Shown piece by piece: positions 1 through 7,819 of a stretch of 29,023 nt of DNA. How positions within the stretch are numbered: position 1 is the first letter of the stretch; every line of letters begins with the position of its first letter. The stretch is taken from NCBI GenBank assembly GCA_900766895.1, contig CAAFXF010000128.1, positions 1-29,023 on the forward strand, in the 5' to 3' direction. The notes under the pieces are model-generated. The model had not been told where the DNA came from, did no database searches, and saw only the letters and a list, made by a program, of their open reading frames with translations. This DNA is from Clostridia bacterium (lineage in GTDB: Bacteria > Bacillota > Clostridia > Oscillospirales > Acutalibacteraceae). A program made the position numbers and the translations under genes.

Positions 1-34
1 GAATTATTACCGTTACCCTAGGAGAATATTTTTT

Positions 35-679
35 ATGTTTTGGACAGTTACACTTGAATTACTTAAAGGCTTTGCGGAAACACTGAAGATTTTTGCATTA
101 ACCCTTGTGTTTTCATTACCGTTGGGTTTGGTGCTCAGCTTTTTCTCTATGTCAAGGTTTAAGCCGTTAAAGATGATAACAAAGGTTTTTATATGGATTA
201 TCAGAGGTACACCGCTTATGCTTCAGCTGATTATCGTATATTTCGGCCCAGGCTTGATATTTAATTGGAATTTGATGGAACGCTTTAACGCGGTTATAGT
301 TGCGTTTGTAATCAATTATTCCTGCTATTTTTGCGAGATTTATCGCGGAGGAATAGAGTCCATACCAAAGGGACAAAAGGAGGCAGGCCTGGTGCTCGGT
401 ATGAGCAAAAGCCAAATCTTCTTTAAGGTTACATTGCTCCAGGTTATCAAAAGAATTGTTCCGCCTATGAGCAATGAAATTATTACATTGGTTAAGGATA
501 CATCGCTTGCAAGAATTATTGCGGTGTACGAGATAATCTTTATGGGACAAAGCTTTATCAAGTCGGCAGGCCTTATATGGCCCTTGTTCTACACTGCCGT
601 ATTCTATCTTGCCTTCTGCGGAATACTTACTCTCGTTTTCCATTGTGCAGAGAAAAAGATGAGCTATTTTGAGGCGTAA
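35..679 (+). CDS. Polar amino-acid ABC transporter, permease subunit
   Basis: This is an integral membrane permease of the His/Glu/Gln/Arg/opine family (BPD_transp_1 fold, 214 aa, the usual length). It forms the channel through which an amino acid captured outside is moved into the cell. Several hydrophobic segments are visible, starting at about residues 15-40. The cytoplasmic coupling loop that docks on the ATPase lies around residues 112-140 and contains the typical EAGLVLGMS stretch. The start ATG has an AGGAG site at 20-24. The 21 bases before it read in one frame as six codons plus TAG at 19-21, which could be the end of an upstream solute-binding protein gene, but that is too little to call. 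The ATPase gene follows 12 bases downstream, so the two are co-transcribed. The substrate cannot be named from sequence alone. Confidence 0.93.
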   Translation: MFWTVTLELLKGFAETLKIFALTLVFSLPLGLVLSFFSMSRFKPLKMITKVFIWIIRGTPLMLQLIIVYFGPGLIFNWNLMERFNAVIVAFVINYSCYFCEIYRGGIESIPKGQKEAGLVLGMSKSQIFFKVTLLQVIKRIVPPMSNEIITLVKDTSLARIIAVYEIIFMGQSFIKSAGLIWPLFYTAVFYLAFCGILTLVFHCAEKKMSYFEA

Positions 680-691
680 GGAGGGATTGCT

Positions 692-1450
692 TTGGCTTTG
701 TTAGAGGTAAAGGGAATAAAAAAATCCTTTGGAAAAACAGAGGTTCTCAAGGGTATTGATTTCGAGCTTGAAAAAGGCGAGGTGCTCTCTGTAATCGGCT
801 CGTCGGGCTCGGGCAAAACAACACTTTTGCGTTGCATAAACTTTCTGGAGTTTGCCGACAAGGGTACGATTTCGGTAAACGGCGAAGTGATATATGACGG
901 TGAAAAGGACAAAAAAATCAAGGATAAGGCGTTAAGGCAAAAGCGTATGCATTATGGTCTTGTGTTCCAGGATTTCAATCTTTTTCCGCAGTACAGCGTG
1001 CTTAAAAATCTTACGCTTGCCCCTTCATTGATGAACCTTGCAGGCAAAGAGGAGCTTGAAAAACAGGCAAGAGAGATTGTTGCAAGAGTAGGGCTGTCGG
1101 ATAAAATAGATTACTACCCGTGTCAGCTTTCGGGCGGACAGAAGCAGAGGGTTGCCATTGCAAGGGCGCTTATGCTCAATCCGGATGTTTTGTGCTTTGA
1201 TGAGCCTACATCGGCACTTGACCCCGAGCTTACGGGCGAGGTGCTTAGAGTTATCAAAAACCTAAAGGATGAGGGCAGCACCATGATTGTTGTTACTCAC
1301 GAAATGGAATTTGCCAAAAATGTTTCCGACAGGATTATGTTTATGGCAGACGGTGTTGTTGAGGAAATAGGCACTCCGCAGCAGATTTACGATAATCCTA
1401 AAAGCGAAAAAACAAAGGCATTCCTTACAAATTCGCTTGAAAAGTTCTAA
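692..1450 (+). CDS. Polar amino-acid ABC transporter, ATP-binding subunit
   Basis: This is the cytoplasmic ATPase that powers the preceding permease (252 aa; GlnQ/ArtM-like family). Walker A is GSSGSGKTT at residues 36-44. It is followed by the Q-loop (VFQDFNLFPQ), the LSGGQKQR signature and Walker B with its catalytic glutamate (CFDEPTSALDP), then an H-loop (THEM). All ATPase residues are intact. Translation most likely starts at TTG 692, because AAGGAGGG at 678-685 is ideally spaced for it and no ATG fits. The closest downstream hairpin with a T-run is at 1767-1800, beyond a repeat element. Confidence 0.95.
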   Translation: MALLEVKGIKKSFGKTEVLKGIDFELEKGEVLSVIGSSGSGKTTLLRCINFLEFADKGTISVNGEVIYDGEKDKKIKDKALRQKRMHYGLVFQDFNLFPQYSVLKNLTLAPSLMNLAGKEELEKQAREIVARVGLSDKIDYYPCQLSGGQKQRVAIARALMLNPDVLCFDEPTSALDPELTGEVLRVIKNLKDEGSTMIVVTHEMEFAKNVSDRIMFMADGVVEEIGTPQQIYDNPKSEKTKAFLTNSLEKF

Positions 1451-1478
1451 CTTGAAAAGAAATTACAGGTATGATAAT

Positions 1479-1792
1479 ATAGTAGCAGAAAATTCTGCTA
1501 CTATTAGACTATTGATAAATGGCCTGAACCACGCCAAAAGAGAATATACTTGGCTCCCCTTATGGTAAGGGGAGCTGTTGAGCGAAGCGAAACTGAGGGG
1601 ATAAAAATAGATTGAAAATCAAGTTCAATCTGCTTTTGGCGTTTTTCGCCTTTTTCTCAATCGAGGTACCTATGTACATCTTCCTTCGCAAAATGCGAAA
1701 TTCAGCTCCATTTCTCAACAGCCTACCGGCGTGTCGAATATATCAATTGACTTTTTCGACGCACCGATAGTAGCAGAAAAATCTGCTACTAT
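1479..1792. repeat. Structured intergenic repeat bounded by two near-identical palindromes
   Basis: The 366-base gap 1451-1816 holds no convincing gene. It contains a 26-base palindrome at 1479-1504 (arms ATAGTAGCAGAA/TTCTGCTACTAT) and a second copy at 1767-1792 that differs at one base. Between them lie about 262 bases rich in further hairpins. One has perfect 10-base arms at 1553-1562 and 1566-1575 (GCTCCCCTTA/TAAGGGGAGC) and is followed by GAGCGAAGCGAAACTGAGGGG. Smaller inverted repeats occur at about 1611-1630, 1637-1650 and 1684-1702, and a TGTCGAA/TTCGAC pair lies at about 1734-1761. The CTCCCC-loop-GGGGAG plus CTGAGGGG motif resembles non-coding repeats that I recall as common in Clostridia genomes; I cannot confirm this here. 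It has no transposase, so a MITE-like or REP-like element is the likeliest reading. Confidence 0.6.
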
Positions 1793-1800
1793 ATTTTTTT
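1767..1800 (+). terminator. Rho-independent terminator of the amino-acid transporter operon
   Basis: An 11-base perfect stem (ATAGTAGCAGA/TCTGCTACTAT, loop AAAA) is followed directly by ATTTTTTT. The near-identical hairpin at 1479-1504, closer to the ATPase gene, has no T-run. Only this distal copy should terminate transcription. Confidence 0.75.
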
Positions 1801-1816
1801 ATTGTGAGGTTACTAT

Positions 1817-3463
1817 ATGAATTACAGGCTTAATTTTACATACAAGGCAGACAATCAAAAAAAGACCGTTGAATGTCAAAATGATGATGTGGCCTTTGAT
1901 TTACAGCAAAATGCAAACGGGCTGAAGCTCACGGTTATTCCCAAGAAAGCAATCAGCGATATTTCATTTTATCTGGAAAGAGAATACGATTTTTCGGGTG
2001 ATAAGAGATTTTTTGCCAACGGATTTCAGTCGTGGACGGACACCAAGGAATTTGCGAAAAACGAAATGATGGCTGATGAGGGCTTGATAGGAAAGGGCAT
2101 TTTCGGAAAAAGTCCGTTTGGTATAAACCTTGTGGGAGACTATACCTTCGTTCATCAGCCAAAGGAATACGGCGTTTTCCACTCAATATCATTTGCATAC
2201 GTACGCAACGGAAAAAGTATTGACCTTTTCGGCTCGCTCAATGACAGAACGGGATATACAATTATTTACGCCGATATGAATAAAAATACATTGAAATATT
2301 CAAAGGATGTTGAGGGTATTACTATCAACGAGCCTTATGAGCTTCTTGATTTGTATTTTGACAACGGCGAGTATGACGCTGTTTTTGACAGATATTTTGA
2401 TGCAATGAACATAAAGCCTTTAACCGACAGAAAAATCAAAGGCTACACATCGTGGTACAACTATTATCAAAATATCAGTGAGGATATTATTCTTCGTGAC
2501 CTTGAGGCTATCGGTAAAAGGTCGGATTTGATTAACACATTTCAGATTGATGACGGATACCAAACGGCTGTGGGTGATTGGCTTTCGATAGATAAGAAAA
2601 AATTTCCAAACGGTATGAAGCCTGTTGCCGACAAAATTCACGAAAAAGGACTTAAGGCAGGCATCTGGCTTGCTCCGTTCGGTGCTCAAAAGGGTTCAAA
2701 AATTGCACAAGAGCATCCCGATTGGCTTGTAAAAAATAAAAAGGGCAAGCCAATTACCGTCGGCGCAAATTGGGGTGGCTTTTATCCGCTTGATATAGAT
2801 AATCAGCAGGCAAGAGATTATATCAAGGGTGTGTTTGATGTTGTACTTAATAAATGGGGATTTGATTTGGTAAAGCTTGATTTTCTGTATGCCACCGCAG
2901 TTGTTCCAATGCACAACAAAACAAGGGGACAGCTTGCATATGAGTCAATAGATTTTTTGCGTGAGTGCGTGGGTGATAAGCAGATTTTAGGCTGCGGTGT
3001 TCAGCAAATGCCGTGCTTCGGCAAGGTGGAATATATGCGCATCGGTGCCGATATGTCACTCGGCTGGAAGCATACGTTAATCAGGAAAAATATGCACAGG
3101 GAAGATGTTTCCACACCAAACGCAATACACAACAGTGTGTATCGCAGATGCCTTAACAAAAGAGCCTTTTTATGCGATCCCGATGTATTTTTGCTCAGGA
3201 AAACCAACATTCATTTTACCCCGCAACAGCAAAGAGTGCTTGCAAAGTTTATTAAGCTTTTCGGTGAGGTACTGTTTGTCAGTGATAATGTTGATGATTA
3301 TGATGACGAACAGCTCGCAATCTTTAACGATACCTTGACCGACGACGCTCACATTGTTGCAATAAATGAAACCAATGACAAGCTGTTTATTGATTATGTT
3401 CAAAACGGTGAGGCGCATACTCTCGGCTTCTGTGTTGCCGACGGTTCAATATACAGTGAATAA
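1817..3463 (+). CDS. Alpha-galactosidase (glycoside hydrolase family 36)
   Basis: This enzyme releases terminal alpha-linked galactose from melibiose and raffinose-type oligosaccharides. It has 548 aa, closer to the compact Thermotoga-like GH36 enzymes than to the 700-aa type. An N-terminal beta-rich domain covers roughly residues 1-200 and a (beta/alpha)8 barrel about 205-480. The family landmarks are FQIDDGYQ (242-249), VKLDFLY with predicted nucleophile D355, and RIGADMS with predicted acid/base D412. There is no signal peptide, so it acts in the cytoplasm on imported sugar. The ATG has a GTGAGG ribosome site at 1804-1809. It stands alone between the repeat and its own terminator, with no sugar transporter or regulator beside it. 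GH36 membership is secure; exact linkage preference is not known. Confidence 0.9.
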   Translation: MNYRLNFTYKADNQKKTVECQNDDVAFDLQQNANGLKLTVIPKKAISDISFYLEREYDFSGDKRFFANGFQSWTDTKEFAKNEMMADEGLIGKGIFGKSPFGINLVGDYTFVHQPKEYGVFHSISFAYVRNGKSIDLFGSLNDRTGYTIIYADMNKNTLKYSKDVEGITINEPYELLDLYFDNGEYDAVFDRYFDAMNIKPLTDRKIKGYTSWYNYYQNISEDIILRDLEAIGKRSDLINTFQIDDGYQTAVGDWLSIDKKKFPNGMKPVADKIHEKGLKAGIWLAPFGAQKGSKIAQEHPDWLVKNKKGKPITVGANWGGFYPLDIDNQQARDYIKGVFDVVLNKWGFDLVKLDFLYATAVVPMHNKTRGQLAYESIDFLRECVGDKQILGCGVQQMPCFGKVEYMRIGADMSLGWKHTLIRKNMHREDVSTPNAIHNSVYRRCLNKRAFLCDPDVFLLRKTNIHFTPQQQRVLAKFIKLFGEVLFVSDNVDDYDDEQLAIFNDTLTDDAHIVAINETNDKLFIDYVQNGEAHTLGFCVADGSIYSE

Positions 3464-3467
3464 ACAG

Positions 3468-3500
3468 AAAAAAGTCCGGCATTTGCTGGACTTTTTATTT
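3468..3500 (+). terminator. Rho-independent terminator after the alpha-galactosidase gene
   Basis: The hairpin GTCCGGCA/TGCTGGAC (one G-T pair) is flanked by an A-run and followed by TTTTTATTT. It begins 4 bases after the stop codon. Confidence 0.85.
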
Positions 3501-3515
3501 CTATAATGCTATAAT
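3487..3515 (+). promoter_or_regulatory. Candidate promoter for the rpe-mgtE gene cluster
   Basis: TGGACT (3487-3492) and TATAAT (3510-3515) are 17 bases apart. The -35 hexamer sits in the 3' arm of the preceding terminator. Two other TATAAT hexamers at 3502 and 3525 lack a good -35, so the exact start is uncertain. Confidence 0.5.
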
Positions 3516-3548
3516 AAGAAGAATTATAATAGTGGAGTAGTGTTATCT

Positions 3549-4202
3549 ATGAAAAATGATATAAAAATTTCTCCGTCAATTTTGGCGAGCGATTATGCAA
3601 ATCTTCAATCGGAGCTTGAAAGAATTTCAACCTCTGACCTTATTCACGTTGATGTAATGGACGGTCATTTTGTACCTAACATTTCTATCGGTGCGCCTGT
3701 TGTTGCATCTATCAAAAAGGTGTGCAACGTTCCATTTGATGTGCATTTGATGATTAGCAATCCTATTGATTATGTTGAGGACTTTGCAAACGCCGGTGCG
3801 GATATCATCTGTTTTCACACGGAATGTGACAGTGATGTTGAAAAAACCGTTGATAAGATTATTTCGCTTGGTAAAAAGCCTGCCTTGGCTATTAAGCCCG
3901 CAACACCGATTGATGATGTTGTTAAGTATTTGGATAAGCTTTCAATGGTGCTTGTTATGACTGTTGAGCCAGGCTTCGGCGGTCAAAGCTTTATGGAATC
4001 AACAATGCCTAAAATTGAGGCAATACGCAAAATCAATCCTGATATTGACATTGAGGTTGACGGCGGAATTAATCCCGAAACAATTAAGATTGCTTCAAGG
4101 GCAGGAGCAAATGTTTTTGTTGCCGGCTCTGCCGTGTTCAAAAGTGAAAATCCGGCACAAACAATCGCACTGCTCAAAAAAAATGCGGCTGACGCACAGT
4201 AG
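3549..4202 (+). CDS. rpe: Ribulose-phosphate 3-epimerase
   Basis: It interconverts D-ribulose 5-phosphate and D-xylulose 5-phosphate in the non-oxidative pentose phosphate pathway (217 aa, a metal-dependent TIM barrel in the cytoplasm). Family motifs run in order: ISPSILASD near the N-terminus, HVDVMDGHFVPN at 33-44, VHLMISNP, MTVEPGFGGQSF and EVDGGINP for phosphate binding. All expected catalytic Asp and His positions are present. An in-frame GTG at 3540 gives three more residues, but the GGAG at 3534-3537 is only 2 bases from it. The ATG at 3549 is 11 bases away and is preferred. It leads a run of same-strand genes ending at mgtE and is 5 bases from the next start. Confidence 0.95.
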   Translation: MKNDIKISPSILASDYANLQSELERISTSDLIHVDVMDGHFVPNISIGAPVVASIKKVCNVPFDVHLMISNPIDYVEDFANAGADIICFHTECDSDVEKTVDKIISLGKKPALAIKPATPIDDVVKYLDKLSMVLVMTVEPGFGGQSFMESTMPKIEAIRKINPDIDIEVDGGINPETIKIASRAGANVFVAGSAVFKSENPAQTIALLKKNAADAQ

Positions 4203-4207
4203 GACTT

Positions 4208-5299
4208 ATGAGAAAAAAGCAAGACAAACAGCATAGGTTTTATACAAATGAGCATCGCAACGAGCGTTGGACCGAGGAGCCAAAGGGCAGACCTATTGAT
4301 TTTGCCGATAAGTATACCGAGGACGGTGCAGGCTCAAATAAGTACAGTGACGAGCGACGTGCAAGGCAGTATAAAGCAAAACGTAAAAAAGAAAACAGAA
4401 TAAAGGCAATTAAGGCTTCGCTTGCCTGCGTGCTTACCGTGGCTCTGTTGTTTTGCGGATATACGGTAATGGATATTCATATGATAAGACAGGCAAAGCC
4501 TGCCGAAATGCTTATTCAAAAGGGAGCATCGCAGGGCAACGTTATTGCACAGATGAACATTGAAATGTCTGCCGTAACGGCACAGTCAATAAGCCTTGAC
4601 AATTCAACTATGCTTGCCTCTGTTATAAATGATGCACACAGCCTTGAGTGTAACAGCATTGTGTTTGATGCAAAGCGAGAGGACGGAACAATAGGCTATT
4701 TATCATCGCTTGCTACCATTGACACCTTTGGTGCAATCAGCAATGTAGGCAGTGACACAGAGGGCTCAATAAAACAGCTTATATCAAACGACATTATGCC
4801 TGTTGCAAGGATTTGCTGTTATAAGGACAATGTCCTTGCGGCACAGGATAACAGCTATGCTGTGCTGAAAAATCAAAAGCTGTATAAGGACAGCGACGGT
4901 AATAGCTATCTAAACCCAAACAGCCCACAGGCTTATAACTATATTTTGGATATTATCAGAGAGCTTAAGGGATACGGAGTTCAGGTGTTCATTCTTTACG
5001 GATGCGACCTACCGGATGATATATCAAAAAAATATGACGACGGCTTTGAGCCTTTGTCAAAAAAATTACTTAATGACCTTGATTCACAGGTTAAGCTTTT
5101 AAGTGAGGTTAAAGTCTCTGTCAGCGGAATGGATGCCGAAAGCGGAAAAATCACCAACTCTGCAATAGACAGTCAAATCAAGGAATTTGAAAAAATCAAA
5201 GACAATCAGGTTTACTATGTATCAACCAAGCTTGATGCTGCACGGGTTTGCAGTCATCTTGCCAATGCAGGTGTATCAAGATATTTTGTTGCACAATGA
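4208..5299 (+). CDS. Membrane-anchored putative glycoside hydrolase (DUF4015/GHL13-like)
   Basis: A 363-aa protein with a basic N-terminal cytoplasmic tail (about 1-67, rich in Lys/Arg), one membrane segment at about 68-88 and an outward-facing domain at about 105-363. The domain resembles the DUF4015 putative glycosidase family. Support comes from CNSIVFDAKREDGTIGY, then MPVARICCYKDNVLA and YLNPNSPQAYNYILDIIREL, which match the beta-strand/loop order of that TIM-barrel family. No experimental activity is firmly known for these proteins, and I cannot name a substrate. The family's usual C-terminal DYVRFP-like strand is not obvious here (VQVFILYGCDLP sits in that place), so it may be divergent or inactive. 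Its ATG is 5 bases after the rpe stop with only a weak AGGA site, suggesting coupled translation. Confidence 0.6.
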   Translation: MRKKQDKQHRFYTNEHRNERWTEEPKGRPIDFADKYTEDGAGSNKYSDERRARQYKAKRKKENRIKAIKASLACVLTVALLFCGYTVMDIHMIRQAKPAEMLIQKGASQGNVIAQMNIEMSAVTAQSISLDNSTMLASVINDAHSLECNSIVFDAKREDGTIGYLSSLATIDTFGAISNVGSDTEGSIKQLISNDIMPVARICCYKDNVLAAQDNSYAVLKNQKLYKDSDGNSYLNPNSPQAYNYILDIIRELKGYGVQVFILYGCDLPDDISKKYDDGFEPLSKKLLNDLDSQVKLLSEVKVSVSGMDAESGKITNSAIDSQIKEFEKIKDNQVYYVSTKLDAARVCSHLANAGVSRYFVAQ

Positions 5300-5316
5300 T
5301 TTTCAAAGGAGAAACT

Positions 5317-6171
5317 ATGAAAAAATCTGCCAAGGCTTTTGTCTGTGCCTGCTTAATGCTCGCGTTGCTTCTTCCGTTTAATGCTCTTGCAAAGCAGGAA
5401 AAGAAGCCACAGACCAAAACAATTAACGCACCAACCCTGCAATCAATCGAGTTTAATAATGCGAGGCTTGATGGAGAATTTGCCCCCACTGAATTTTATT
5501 ACAGCTTGATTGTGGAAAACGGTGCATCAACCCCAACATTGAAAAATTATGAGGTATCAAAGGGTGCGGAGATTTTTGTGACATATAATAAGGTTGACGG
5601 AGAAAACGGTATTAATGTAGAGGTTAAAAACGATACTCTGTCTGCAAATTACTTTTTTGAATTTGAGTATGAGAATTTTGAAATAAAGCAAAGCTCAAAT
5701 AATAACCTGATGCAGCTTGATTGTGAGCTCGGTCACGTTTACCCTGATTTGAATAATGAGCTGACAACCTATCAGCTTTACATTCCGAGTGATTTGACAG
5801 AGCTGAGGCTTACCGCTGTGCCCGAGGATTTGGGCGCAACCTGCGATGTTCCTCAATCTATAAAAATGACAACCGAGCAAAATCCCGTGATTGATGCAAC
5901 CGTTATTGCATCCGATTCAACGGTAAAGGTATACAGCTTTGAGGTTAAAAGGCTTGAGCTTACCTCAAAGGAGCTTGAGGACGCGCTTCATAACAGCACC
6001 TACGAGGAGCTGATTAAGGGTGAGGTTTTTCATTATTCACCTGAATTTAGGATAATTATTTGCTGTGCCCTGGGCGGAATTATTGTGCTGGCAATCGGCA
6101 TCGCAATTCTAAAGCGAGTTGCTGTTAAAGCACAGGATGATGACGAGGTTGAATTTTTCGACTTAGAGTAA
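5317..6171 (+). CDS. Secreted, C-terminally membrane-anchored cadherin-like beta-sandwich protein
   Basis: A 284-aa envelope protein. It starts with a signal peptide (MKKSAKAF, a hydrophobic core, then a cleavage site after NALA at residue 25). Two beta-rich modules follow. The first, from about residue 40 (LQSIEFNNARLDGEFAPTEFYYSLIV), resembles the cadherin-like beta-sandwich family (PF12733) found in clostridial surface proteins; a similar pattern recurs near 150-235. A membrane helix at about 246-267 precedes a short acidic cytoplasmic tail. There is no LPxTG-type sorting signal. The ATG at 5317 is supported by AAAGGAG at 5305-5311; longer readings from 5248 would overlap the previous gene and spoil the signal peptide. 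It lies 17 bases after the DUF4015-like gene, and both probably act at the cell surface. Function unknown. Confidence 0.6.
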   Translation: MKKSAKAFVCACLMLALLLPFNALAKQEKKPQTKTINAPTLQSIEFNNARLDGEFAPTEFYYSLIVENGASTPTLKNYEVSKGAEIFVTYNKVDGENGINVEVKNDTLSANYFFEFEYENFEIKQSSNNNLMQLDCELGHVYPDLNNELTTYQLYIPSDLTELRLTAVPEDLGATCDVPQSIKMTTEQNPVIDATVIASDSTVKVYSFEVKRLELTSKELEDALHNSTYEELIKGEVFHYSPEFRIIICCALGGIIVLAIGIAILKRVAVKAQDDDEVEFFDLE

Positions 6172-6221
6172 CGGTAATAATGTTCTATTGAACAAAACAT
6201 TTGGTAAAGGCGGTGATGAGT

Positions 6222-7613
6222 ATGGATATTCTTGAGCTTAGTCAAGAGGAGATTATTGAGGAAATCCAATCATTGTACGAAAAAAAGGAATTTTCGAGTC
6301 TTAAAGGCCTGATTTCGCAAATGAATCCGGCTGATATTGCGAGCGTGCTTGACGAGGTTACACCGAGTCAGCGATTGCTTTTGTTCCGATTGTTAGCCAA
6401 GGAGGAGGCCGCCGAAACCTTTGTTGAGCTTGACAGCGACACCCAAGAATCCCTTATTCATGCATTTTCGGATACCGAGCTTAAAGAGGTCCTTGATGAG
6501 CTGTATATCGACGACGCCGTAGACGTTGTCGAGGAAATGCCTGCTACGGTAGTTAAGAGAATTCTTAAAAACGCCGACAGCGAAATGAGAGAGTCAATCA
6601 ACGCCCTTCTAAAGTATCCCGAGGATTCTGCCGGCTCTATTATGACCCCGGAGTTTGTGGATCTCAAAAAGGATATGACTGTTGAGGATGCGTTTAAGAG
6701 AATCAGGCGTACCGGTGTTGATAAGGAAACAATTTATACTTGTTATGTTTGTGACAGCTCCCGAAAGCTTATCGGTGTTACAACCGTAAAGGAGCTTTTG
6801 CTCCACGATTATGATGACATTATCGGCGATTTTATGGAAACAAACACCATTTCGCTTAATACTCTTGACGACCAGGAGCTTGCAACTCAGCTGTTTGATA
6901 AGTATAATTTCCTCGCTTTGCCTGTTGTTGATATGGAAAGCAGGCTTGTCGGAATCATCACCGTCGACGACGCTATCGACGTTATCCAGGAGGAGAATAC
7001 AGAAGACCTCCAAAAGATGAACGCTATGCTCCCGACGGAAAAAACCTATCTTAAAACATCTGTGCTTGAGACCTGGAAATCCCGTTTTCCGTGGCTTTTG
7101 CTTCTTATGATTTCCGCCACGTTTACCGGCTCAATCATTACGGGATTTGAGGACAAGCTTTCGTCGCTTACCATTCTTACGGCATTCATTCCGATGCTTA
7201 TGGACACCGGCGGAAATTCCGGCGGTCAGGCAAGCGTAACGGTTATTCGTGCAATGAGTTTGGGCGAGGTAACCTTTAAGGATTACTTTAAGGTTATTTG
7301 GAAGGAAATCAGAGTGGGCCTTATGTGCGGCAGCGCTCTTGCCGTTGTAAACTTTGCAAAGATTTGGCTCGTTGATAAAACAATTTTCCATAACGATGAA
7401 ATTACACTTATGGTTGACCTTGCAATATGTTCAACCCTTGTTATAGAGATTGTGTTTGCAAAGTTTATCGGTTGCTCACTGCCGATGCTCGCAAAGAAGG
7501 TAGGCTTTGACCCTGCGGTTATGTCGTCACCGTTTATTACAACAATAGTCGATGCCGTATCGCTTTTGGTTTATTTCGGCATTGCAACTGCATTTATTCC
7601 TCAACTCCATTGA
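6222..7613 (+). CDS. mgtE: Magnesium transporter MgtE
   Basis: A Mg2+-selective channel/transporter of the inner membrane (463 aa, normal length). The MgtE N-terminal superhelical domain spans about 25-130 and a CBS-domain pair about 138-258. These sense cytoplasmic Mg2+ and gate the pore. Five transmembrane helices follow from about 292 to the end. The pore signature PMLMDTGGNSGGQA lies at 324-337, and D444 in the last helix (TTIVDAVS) corresponds to the key pore aspartate of the Thermus protein. In-frame TTG, GTG and ATG codons occur from 6201, but AAAGGCGGTG at 6206-6215 best serves ATG 6222. No M-box Mg2+ riboswitch is seen upstream, where only 50 bases separate it from the preceding gene. 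There is no terminator of its own before the TPP riboswitch downstream. Confidence 0.95.
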   Translation: MDILELSQEEIIEEIQSLYEKKEFSSLKGLISQMNPADIASVLDEVTPSQRLLLFRLLAKEEAAETFVELDSDTQESLIHAFSDTELKEVLDELYIDDAVDVVEEMPATVVKRILKNADSEMRESINALLKYPEDSAGSIMTPEFVDLKKDMTVEDAFKRIRRTGVDKETIYTCYVCDSSRKLIGVTTVKELLLHDYDDIIGDFMETNTISLNTLDDQELATQLFDKYNFLALPVVDMESRLVGIITVDDAIDVIQEENTEDLQKMNAMLPTEKTYLKTSVLETWKSRFPWLLLLMISATFTGSIITGFEDKLSSLTILTAFIPMLMDTGGNSGGQASVTVIRAMSLGEVTFKDYFKVIWKEIRVGLMCGSALAVVNFAKIWLVDKTIFHNDEITLMVDLAICSTLVIEIVFAKFIGCSLPMLAKKVGFDPAVMSSPFITTIVDAVSLLVYFGIATAFIPQLH

Positions 7614-7638
7614 CAGATGGATTGAATAGTGGTATTAT
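7610..7638 (+). promoter_or_regulatory. Sigma-A promoter of the thiamine operon
   Basis: TTGACA (7610-7615) and TATTAT (7633-7638) are separated by exactly 17 bases. The -35 hexamer includes the mgtE stop codon TGA (7611-7613). Transcription should start near 7645, just ahead of the TPP aptamer. Confidence 0.85.
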
Positions 7639-7653
7639 ACATTCAACTTAATA

Positions 7654-7780
7654 AGTCAGGGGTGCTGATTGATTATTCAATCTTGGCTGAGATTATACCC
7701 TTCTAACCTGTTCGGTAATGCGAGCGTAGGAAGACGAGATATAAGAATTTTCAGCACCGATATTATGTCGGTGCTTTTTT
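7654..7780 (+). promoter_or_regulatory. TPP riboswitch (THI element) with its expression platform
   Basis: The aptamer at about 7654-7735 carries the THI-box core in order: CAGGGGTGC, CTGAGATTATACCC, AACCTG and CGGTAATGCGAGCGTAGGAA. It senses thiamine pyrophosphate and controls the downstream transporter operon. The platform is a transcription terminator at 7753-7780. GGTGCTGA (7661-7668), part of the aptamer's 5' conserved strand, is perfectly complementary to TCAGCACC (7751-7758), the 5' arm of the terminator. The expected logic is that TPP locks GGTGCTGA in the aptamer so the terminator forms, while without TPP the two segments pair and transcription continues. Confidence 0.95.
7753..7780 (+). 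terminator. Conditional terminator of the TPP riboswitch
   Basis: An 8-base perfect stem, AGCACCGA/TCGGTGCT, with a 7-base loop is followed by a run of T residues ending at 7780. Its 5' arm is shared with the antiterminator pairing described for the riboswitch. Confidence 0.9.
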
Positions 7781-7819
7781 CTTGACTTATCAAGAATATT
7801 AAGAAAGGAAGAGTAAATT

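Noticed and set aside
167..643. Minus-strand frame of 158 codons inside the amino-acid permease gene
   Set aside because: Shadow of a convincing permease gene with no recognisable domain or start site.
1505..1766. Insertion sequence or structured regulatory RNA between the palindromes
   Set aside because: No transposase frame and no promoter reading into it could be recognised; it is better left as a non-coding repeat.
6181..6194. Small hairpin TGTTC/GAACA before mgtE, considered as a terminator or Mg2+ switch
   Set aside because: The stem is only five pairs with no T-run, and none of the conserved M-box structure is present in the 50-base gap.
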